A stretch of DNA of 64,000 nucleotides from Planoprotostelium fungivorum (Eukaryota > Evosea > Variosea > Cavosteliida > Cavosteliaceae): contig MDYQ01000031.1 of NCBI GenBank assembly GCA_003024175.1, forward strand, positions 1 to 64,000, read 5' to 3'. Every line of letters starts with the position of its first letter. Position 1 is the first letter of the stretch. Under the pieces are notes generated by a model, which was not told where the DNA came from, made no database searches, and saw only the letters and a list, made by a program, of their open reading frames with translations. A program made the translations under genes and the position numbers. Below, piece by piece: positions 57,401-64,000 of the stretch.

Positions 57401-60400
57401 AATTCGTTCTCTTCTTTACTCTCTATTCGTTGTTCTCTTTTCATTATTCTCTTATCATCATCCTCTTATTGATTGTTGATTATTCTCTTCTCCTCATACT
57501 TTGTTTTATGATCGTAATGGAGAATAGAGAAAAGACTGACGCGATGAATAGATTTCCTTATCTCGTGAATCTGAGTCTGAGTTCGTGTGGATTGAGCATG
57601 GCCATACCTCCATCCATTGGTTCCGTTCGTCTGTTGACTCTACTGGACATCAGGTGAGATGATGACAGACCTCTCGACTCACTCGATCGAGTAACAACAC
57701 CTTCTCTGGCCCCATACCTGATTCATTCGGTAATTTGGCTTACCTGACCGAATTCTACGGGGGGTGAGGGAGGTTTTATTTCATTTTATTCATTTTTTAG
57801 GATGAACCGGATCAACGGAACAATTCCGGCGTCATTCAAGTACAGCAGGCACTTGTCCGTAGTCGACCTGTCGAACAACATGATGACAGGAGGTGACCGC
57901 GAAATTTCGTCGAAATACCGATGAAATCTCAGGTATCACGGACAACATCGCCTCTCTCATCAGTCTGCAATATTTGGACCTATCGAACAATCGACTCAAT
58001 GGTAACATCACGTCAAAGATAACGTCACTCATCGCCATACAATATCTCAACGTATCGCACAATCAGCTGACGGTGAGTGTCGCGTTGTAGATGGTGTCAC
58101 TCGTCACACGTCATGTCTGACTTGACTCAGGGACCGATTCCGTCTTCCATGGGATTTCTCAATACTTTGGAAGTCGTAGATTTCTCGGATAATCGGTGTG
58201 AAATTCGATGAAATTTCGTCTGACAGGTACGACAGGCTGACTGATGTCATACCCGATCTGAGTTCACTCAACGTATTGAACACTCTCATCGTGAGCAACA
58301 ACACCCTTTCCGGGAATTTTCCGGAAACAATGGATGCAGTCAAGTCTCTCACTTACTTAGACATCTCGAACAACCTCTTGTCCGGTAATTTCACGGAAAT
58401 TTCCATCTACAACGAGCCTGACAGTGTCTAGGTATGGATGTCGTGAATCCTTCTTTCAATCTGTCAACGATCACTTGCCTCTCTGCGAACAATTTATTCT
58501 TGTGTCCTCTACCCTGGTGGGCTCTTTCTCATTGCAATGCAACTTGTATTGTGGAGGACTACGTCAATTCCGCTCCAGTGGAAATCCGAATCGATGTGAG
58601 AAATTTCATAGATTTTTCGCAAAAAAGTGACGGAGATTTCAGGGAAATGTCACGAGCTTCAATCGAAATAACTTTTTGAATGCGCTGGCGAGCATTTTGA
58701 ACATCACAACGAGTCGATTAGACATCGTTTACGTACGTAGTGGAAGCGTAATCATCGGTCTCAACATATTACCCCCCAGTCGAGGTGAGAAAGATGATGG
58801 AAATTCGGTGGAAAACTGAGGGAAAACCTAGGTTCAGTCAATCAGGGATCTGCGAATCGCACGCGATCCCTCTTAGACGGCAACACGAAAGTCGCATTCG
58901 CAGCTTTCGGGTACAACCTCCTCGGAACTTCTTTCGCACTCACCGCCGAGGCGTTACCCTCTTCGAATGGAAATTCTGGTGAAATTCCATCGAAATCTCA
59001 TAGAAATCTCACCAACTCCAGCTTCCTCTGGTGGTCTCAGCGATGGCGCAAAAGTGGGAATTATTTTGGGCGGGAGTGTTCTATTATTAGCCATCGTGTC
59101 CATCCTCATCTTCATCGTCGTCAAGCTGGTCAGGAAGCCAAATGCACCCGAATTAGAAGGTTTCAAGAGAGATGTGAGCGTTGTAGATGGAACTTTCTCG
59201 GAATTTACGGTGACAGGTCTTACTGAAAGATGTTGTCATTCTGGAGGCGATCGGAGCGGGTCATTTCGGTCACGTGAGTCAGCGTCCCAATCGATCCGAA
59301 CGGATTTGGGACGTCCCCATCGAAATCTCACCGAAATTTCGCAGGTCTACCGTGGCAAGTGGAACGGCACGGACGTTGCCCTCAAATCTCTGAAGCCATC
59401 GAACCAACAGAGAGAACTGTGGCTGAAAGAAGTCTCCCTCTTGCAGCGACTGAATCATCCAAATGTGGTGAGGCTGTTGGGTATCTACCAGCAAGACGAG
59501 CAAGAGTTCATGGTGTTGGGTGAGTTTCATCTACAACGATGTAGATTGACGTAATGGAGAATATTACGAGAGGGGATCGCTGGATAACTTTCTAAAGAAC
59601 AAGGAGAATGCGGATAAATTGTCGCCGGAAGATTTGATCTTCATGACAGTGGAGATTGCCAAGGGAATGCTGTACCTGGAATCCGTGAGTCTATTTATAG
59701 AACAGTTGGTTCGTTGTAGATTGACATACAACCAGGTGGGTATCATCCACAGAGACCTCGGCGCGAGAAACCTCTTGGTCACGGAATCGAACGGAAAATT
59801 CATCGTAAAGGTGTGTACCGCTCCCCTCGCTTCCACCCTCCACTGACTGACTCGTTGTAGATATCCGATTTCGGTATGAGTAAAGGTACGGCCGTGGACG
59901 GAAAAGAAAAGGAGAAAATTCCGATTCGCTGGGCGGCACCCGAAGTCATCAGAAAAGCCAAGAGCTCCATACGTGAGAATCTTCCGAGAATTTTTCTACG
60001 TAAACTGAAATTTCGCAGAATCGGATGTGTGGTCGTTCGGAGTCTGCGTGTGGGAGATCTTCTCGGAGGGGCAGCGTGAGTGAAATCTCCTCGAAATTTC
60101 ACTCACGTGTACAGTGCCATACGGTCACGTCGGTAATTCCAGGGTTTCAGAATTAGTTCTGAACGAAAACTACCGTCTACCACGCCCGACAAAATGCCCG
60201 GAGGCTGTCTACTCCATCATGACACAGTGCTGGCACAGCGATCCTACATCCAGGCCGACGTTCCAAGATATCTTATCGGACCTGTCACAGGTGACGTGTG
60301 ATGACGTCATCACCACGAGCTGATCCTCGTTGTAGATATACAATTTACGTAGCAACATGACGTCGCAGCAGCTGGCGGCGTTGGACACTGTGGTAACCGT

Positions 60401-60731
60401 AGCCTCACCACCTTCATCCTCTTCTTCCAGAAGCTTGTCACAGCAGGACCTATATTTAGTCAATCCAGTCGATCCTTATCTCAGTAATGCCTCGTTCAAC
60501 ATCACCATGCAGTCACCTCAGCCTCCCGGTGACGGCATCCACGCCTCGAAATCAGCTCCAGAGATACAGAGGAGTAATCCTAAATATAGACCCAGTAGCA
60601 ACGGCCAAGGGAAAGGGGGTTGGATCGAGATGATCAGGAAGAACCAGCAGAAGAGAGAGCAGAAGAATCGAGAGAAGAAGGAAGAGAAGGATCAAGTTCA
60701 CATGCAGGATGTGACGCAGAATCAAGTGTAG
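54410..60731 (+). CDS. LRR receptor-like kinase with tyrosine-kinase signatures, complete
   Basis: The start is MYHALTRAILFIVCIGMVHS at 54410, a signal peptide, followed by an LRR N-cap (LLNSIFYNTGG; WTSLEVPISQWYGVTTDGAG). More than 25 LRRs of the LxxLxLSxNxLxGxIP type follow, cut by short introns. After a Cys-containing cap (NLFLCPLPWWALSHCNATC) and a linker comes one membrane span at about 59060-59135 (VGIILGGSVLLLAIVSILIF), then the kinase: GAGHFGHVYRGKW, VALKSLK, HPNVVRLLGIY, IIHRDLGARNLLV, KISDFGMSK, IPIRWAAPEVI, SDVWSFGVCVWEIFSEGQLP. HRDLGARN and IRWAAPE are tyrosine-kinase hallmarks. A Ser-rich then Lys/Glu-rich tail ends at 60731. Likely a cell-surface receptor; ligand unknown. Confidence 0.88.
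57890..57932. repeat. Paired CGAAATTTCG-type arms in an intron
   Basis: In the second LRR kinase gene an intron starts GTGACCGCGAAATTTCGTCG and continues AAATACCGATGAAATCTCAG. GAAATTTCG and its imperfect copies form most of this intron. The same composition recurs near 23365, 24780, 25078, 30810, 45050, 58200, 59320 and 60080. Confidence 0.7.
59530..59545. repeat. Near-palindrome TCTACAACGATGTAGA
   Basis: It lies in the second LRR kinase gene, in the intron that splits the kinase sequence MVL/EYYERGS. Confidence 0.9.
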
Positions 60732-60848
60732 ATAAAGAGAAAGAGAAGGGGTGACTTATTGGATGGCTCATCATCCAGTCGGTGATGTCTCATGCTCGCA
60801 CGGGTTGAATTGTTTGTGGTCATTTCGTAGAAAAAAGAATAAATCGAT

Positions 60849-61118
60849 TTGCAATGTTTCGATGGATTGATTTCATCCAATCGACCCCAGCGACAGGACT
60901 TTAGAGGTGCCCACCTGTTCATTCTCTTCCTTTCATTCTTCCTGACACGTTCGACAGTCACCAACAGACCATCATCACAGACACGCTTTGATGCCAGCGA
61001 GACAAGAGAGAAGGAGAATTCTCCCATCGAGATTTTGGCAGCGGCTTCACCATCAAATCCCAGAAGAAGAGTACCGAAAGAGGTGGCTCCCACTGCGAAC
61101 AGAAGATGGACAAGATGA
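60849..61118 (+). CDS. Possible small protein, low support
   Basis: MQCFDGLISSNRPQRQDFR at 60849 joins in frame across a candidate intron of about 50 bases (GTGCCCAC to CGACAG) to VTNRPSSQTRFDASETREKE, ending at 61118. Composition is polar and disordered. It may be real, or the region may only be spacer after the receptor-kinase gene. Confidence 0.25.
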   Translation: MQCFDGLISSNRPQRQDFRGAHLFILFLSFFLTRSTVTNRPSSQTRFDASETREKENSPIEILAAASPSNPRRRVPKEVAPTANRRWTR

Positions 61119-61298
61119 CTTCTACGAAGAATCAAGAGAGACCACCACACAACAGATTTCGCGGAGTCGACTCATCAAATGAGGAATAGATGAGATGCCG
61201 AAAGAAATTGACTATGACCGCTGGAGATTATACATGAAGTATCTCAGACTTGCCGATGAAAGAGGAGACATCGTAACTAAAATCTTTACATGAAAGTA

Positions 61299-61791
61299 CT
61301 ATGCTCTCGTTCGTCTTCCCACAACTTGATGGCAGTTGGGGCAGGTGTGGACCGTATCTTGCAGTGAGTTAATACAGAATGGTATAAGACAACATCCGCA
61401 GATGCAACCGAAGAGAGATATGACACCTGTGACCTTCAGATCTTCACATCGCGGTAGATAAACTAACCGCATGATATCCAGGTGATCAATCCTGGCTCAG
61501 GGTTGGTCATAGTGACTACATTCGCTCCACAATATTGGCACACGTGCGGCTGTCCACTGAAATGGTCGGCAATTCAGGTATCTCTCAATACTCACCAATC
61601 ACTCTGCCATTGTCGTATCATCACTGGAGCTACAGGTATAGCATACGTGACCTGTTGTGAATAGGCGACCATTGGAGGAGGTTGGTGCATCGCTGGTTGT
61701 TGGTACCGCGGATCATTCAGGAGTGGGTTTTGTTCGCCTCCGTAGCCCTAGTTCGATCAGGATGCGAGTCTCTCTCTCAACTCACTGCCAT
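61299..61791 (-). CDS. LITAF-domain membrane protein
   Basis: The first exon is only ATGGCA (61791), joined across an intron to GYGGEQNPLLNDPRYQQPAM. The Pro/Gln/Tyr-rich N-terminus (PPPMVAYSQQVTYAIPVAP) contains PPxM/PPxY-like short motifs. The LITAF domain follows: PHVCQYCGANVVTMTNPEP, the hydrophobic segment LITWISCG, then VISLFGCICGCCLIPFCINS and the second zinc knuckle VHTCPNCHQVVG. It ends RRTRA at 61299. Both CxxC knuckles are present, so zinc binding should be intact. LITAF proteins sit on the cytosolic face of late endosomes and lysosomes as monotopic proteins. The two short introns have good splice sites. Confidence 0.83.
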
Positions 61792-62070
61792 GTCTTTGGA
61801 TCCTTCGTGCTCTTGTGTGGGTCTTTGAAATCCCGTTGCGACTTTACAATTCTCGGCGGTTCAAGAAAAATCGTTGATTCAATCAAAAGTGTGAAACTGT
61901 TCCAGCAGAAGCAACAGTCTCAGCTTCTGATTTCTGATGGAGTGATGAGCAAGAGATTCTTACTCTTTTTTGGTAGTTTGACAGTCGTATTACAACGAAA
62001 ATTGGGTCAGCGGCCCAAACCAAAAGGAATTGATTAGGGTAGATCATCTTGATCGCACGACCTGATCAAC
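61792..62070. other. Divergent spacer
   Basis: It lies between the LITAF start (minus) and the next plus-strand start. The plus-strand open frame that crosses it (to 62037) has no supporting splice or motif evidence. It should hold both promoters. Confidence 0.45.
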
Positions 62071-64000
62071 ATGGAGGATTGCGACGCCTACCTAGAGATG
62101 GTCGAGGGAGGTAGTGAAGTTCACTACAACCAACACGCTGATTCCTCCACAGATCGAATGCTCACAATAGATGAAATGATAGCACTCATTGACGTCTCAT
62201 GGGAGGAACACCTGGCAGCTTCAACTAATCCAGGGATGGTGGACCTCACAGATCAGCAAGTATCTGAGAGGCAGCAGCTGACGGTCGTTTCACATGTAGT
62301 ACCAATGGATTATGTCGTTCACTCCTTGCCTGATTCGGCTCCTCAGACCCTACAAGTGAGACGCGGAAAGAACAAGAGGGCTGCCTCCGAATCTGAGGGC
62401 AATGCATTCCAATCGAGAGCTACAAAAACCAGTGGGTGATCTTCAGCATCATTTTGTGACTCACATCTCAACAGAGAGGATCGGAGGAAAGACTTATTTC
62501 TTTTGCAATCTGTGCACAGGAGAAGGAGAACCCGCAGAGATGAACGATCTGATTCGACACACCATGATGAAGCATGAAGCTGCCATCTCGAGCTGGTGTG
62601 CCAATCACAACCTGACACTCACCGGTACGAGCCAAAAGGAGAGGTACAATAATGCCTTCAAACCTGCTGATACCAAACCACTGAGAGAATTATTGGAAAG
62701 ATTCTGCATCAAGAGTGGCTTCCTCTTCACAGTCGGCCTTCGAGAAATCAAGAACAACCCGCTCACAGAACATGAAGCTCACTATTACATGTACCGCAGT
62801 TTGCGTGAACAAATCAACTCGGGTTATCTATCCGGCAGCAGGTCAGCGACGCACCACAGATTCCACTGAACGTCTACAGGAAGATGAAAGAGTGGTCCGT
62901 TGAGTGGTCGAACTTTCTAGAGAAGAGCGAAGGGTGTTGGAGCCCTGGCAACGGTCTCGTTCTATTTTCGAATGCAGCGAGTTGGTTCACCGTCCGAATC
63001 GTCGAGGAGACAGATTCCATAGATGAATCTCTACCAAGGATGATTGCGGGAGAGATAGAAGACGTGAGCGCTCATCCATGGTAGATTTTGGGCGTGGTCT
63101 CCTTTGCTTCACCGATATCTCATTGTCTCACCGATTCAGTTGACTCGTCACATGGAAAAACGCTTTACTATCTCTGACAGCGATGATTCAAGGATCATGG
63201 AGGCTGCGGAGGTGGCATACAATCAACTCAAAGTCAACACGAGCCACGACAAGTTCATTCGCGACATACCGTCGAAGGACATCGAATGTATTCGACAGGT
63301 GAGCTCCATACCGTCACGTGAATGACGATCATCAGGGGATCGATCATCGCGTGTGGGATGATCGCGATCATGACATCATCACGAGTCATGCCATATTGGC
63401 CGCTGTACGCACGAACGATGTAGAGATCGTCAAGATGGTATCTCGCCTGAGATTAAATCGACTCGAAGAGGAGCCGTGGAGCGATCTGGACCAATTTCTA
63501 GAAGGAGAGATGAGAATGACGAGAGTTGTGGGTGCGGGAACGTTCGAAGAATGTGCCCGGTGGATTTTGCAACAACGGGAGCTGGAACTCGAATGTATGA
63601 TACAGTGCATGATGGAGCAGAGGTACAAGTATTGTTCGAACAGTCGACCGAAACAAATGTGGCAGGTGAGATGACATGCAGTTGCACACGATTTCAATAC
63701 GCCGAGTTTCATCTCACTCTCAATCGTCCGTGATATTCATCAATGAGCACATTTATCGTGATCGGACCTCAGGCAGACCAGCGAATCGAAGCCTATGAAT
63801 TTTACTTGGAAAATATTCGAGGGACAACGATCGTTTCGGACGATGAGACGATTGTGCAGTCCATCAACTCTGATATCCTCGATAAAGTCTTCACATCAGA
63901 AGGCGAAATCAGAAGAGCTTCTCGGTGGTACAAGCTATGCATCAACAGCAGATTCGATGAAGAGGGTTCGTCTTTGACATACGAGATCGTCGACATTGCA
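62071..64000 (+). CDS. Zinc-finger-like protein of unknown family, 3' end outside window
   Basis: The start is MEDCDAYLEMVEGGSEVHYN at 62071. After a nuclear-signal-like RRGKNKRAASESEG an intron joins to DLQHHFVTHISTERIG and a single Cys2-His2-like finger: FFCNLCTGEGEPAEMNDLIR then HTMMKHE. Further parts are helical and mixed (LRELLERFCIKSGFLFTVGL; MKEWSVEWSNFLEKSEGCWS; TFEECARWILQQRELELECM; IEAYEFYLENIRGTTIVSDD). The frame is still open at 64000. I recognise no family. The Cys-x2-Cys-x15-His-x4-His spacing is close to BED or C2H2 fingers; domesticated-transposase origin is possible but nothing else supports it. Confidence 0.55.

Noticed and set aside
16300-61100. Ultrashort introns of 20-26 bases (at about 16320, 50297 and 61084)
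   Set aside because: Each place can be explained by a normal 45-90 base intron or by a different 3' end; for 50222-50312 a 91-base intron gives a better WD40 reading.
1-64000. Library adapter or primer contamination as the source of the CTACAACG motif
   Set aside because: Copies vary in sequence, are limited to introns, leave reading frames intact and often supply a working splice acceptor; contamination would also hit exons.
1-64000. tRNA genes, CRISPR arrays, LTR or viral fossils
   Set aside because: I searched by eye for tRNA T-arm strings, regular spacer arrays, terminal direct repeats and reverse transcriptase or capsid-like products and found none that I could support.

Overview
The window looks like nuclear DNA of a free-living protist, most likely an amoebozoan (a protosteloid amoeba such as Planoprotostelium is my guess; this is inference). 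Reasons: intron-rich genes with mostly 40-70 base GT-AG introns, the standard stop codons, very short spacers, and a mix of leucine-rich-repeat receptor kinases with tyrosine-kinase-like signatures, CLU-domain proteins, a LITAF protein, a GARP-like Myb protein and an IQM-like protein. No tRNA or rRNA gene, CRISPR array, or viral or LTR fossil was recognised.

Layout. 1-4947: 3' part of an LRR receptor kinase (+), with an assembly join at 586. 5259-8267: CorA-like Mg transporter and a coiled-coil protein (-). 8535-9413: two small genes. 9622-12300: probable TULIP/HAM1-like lipid-binding protein (+). 12950-16114 and 22769-25817: two CLU-domain paralogues (+), separated by an uncharacterised gene (-), CstF-77/Rna14 (-), a CipC-like Gln/Gly-rich protein (+) and a small coiled-coil gene (+). 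26019-27736: acid lipase (+). 27985-32851: coiled-coil protein with a dynein-adaptor-like CC1 box and a C-terminal PH domain (+). 33072-34957: ubiquitin-like/BAG protein (+). 35302-36567: protein kinase (+). 37588-41461: small membrane protein (+), a tiny gene (+), PPP4R2 (-), GARP-like Myb protein (-) and a multi-pass membrane protein (-). 41929-43775: GOST-type seven-TM protein (+). 43912-45882: type I membrane protein (-). 46232-47730: IQM-like protein (+). 47772-49844: mitochondrial PPR protein (-). 50160-53666: WDR75/Utp17-like protein (+). 54410-60731: complete LRR receptor kinase (+). 61299-61791: LITAF protein (-). 62071-64000: zinc-finger-like protein, cut by the window end (+).

The most unusual signal is not a gene. 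A short motif, CTCGTTGTAGAT or its reverse complement ATCTACAACGAG, recurs dozens of times, nearly always in introns of unrelated genes and in both orientations. Fourteen copies are joined as a 16-base (near-)palindrome TCTACANNNNTGTAGA. Where the motif ends an intron, its TTGTAG is the 3' splice site. Two further palindromic cores, CGAAATTTCG and GATGACGTCATC, mark other introns. Together they suggest that many introns here descend from a few short, spreading sequence families (introner-like), or carry a shared DNA- or RNA-level signal.

Most genes are housekeeping and not functionally linked. The recognisable themes are RNA processing and ribosome biogenesis (CstF-77, WDR75), cell-surface sensing (two LRR kinases, GOST protein), lipid handling (lipase, LITAF, TULIP-like), and mitochondria (CLU, PPR).
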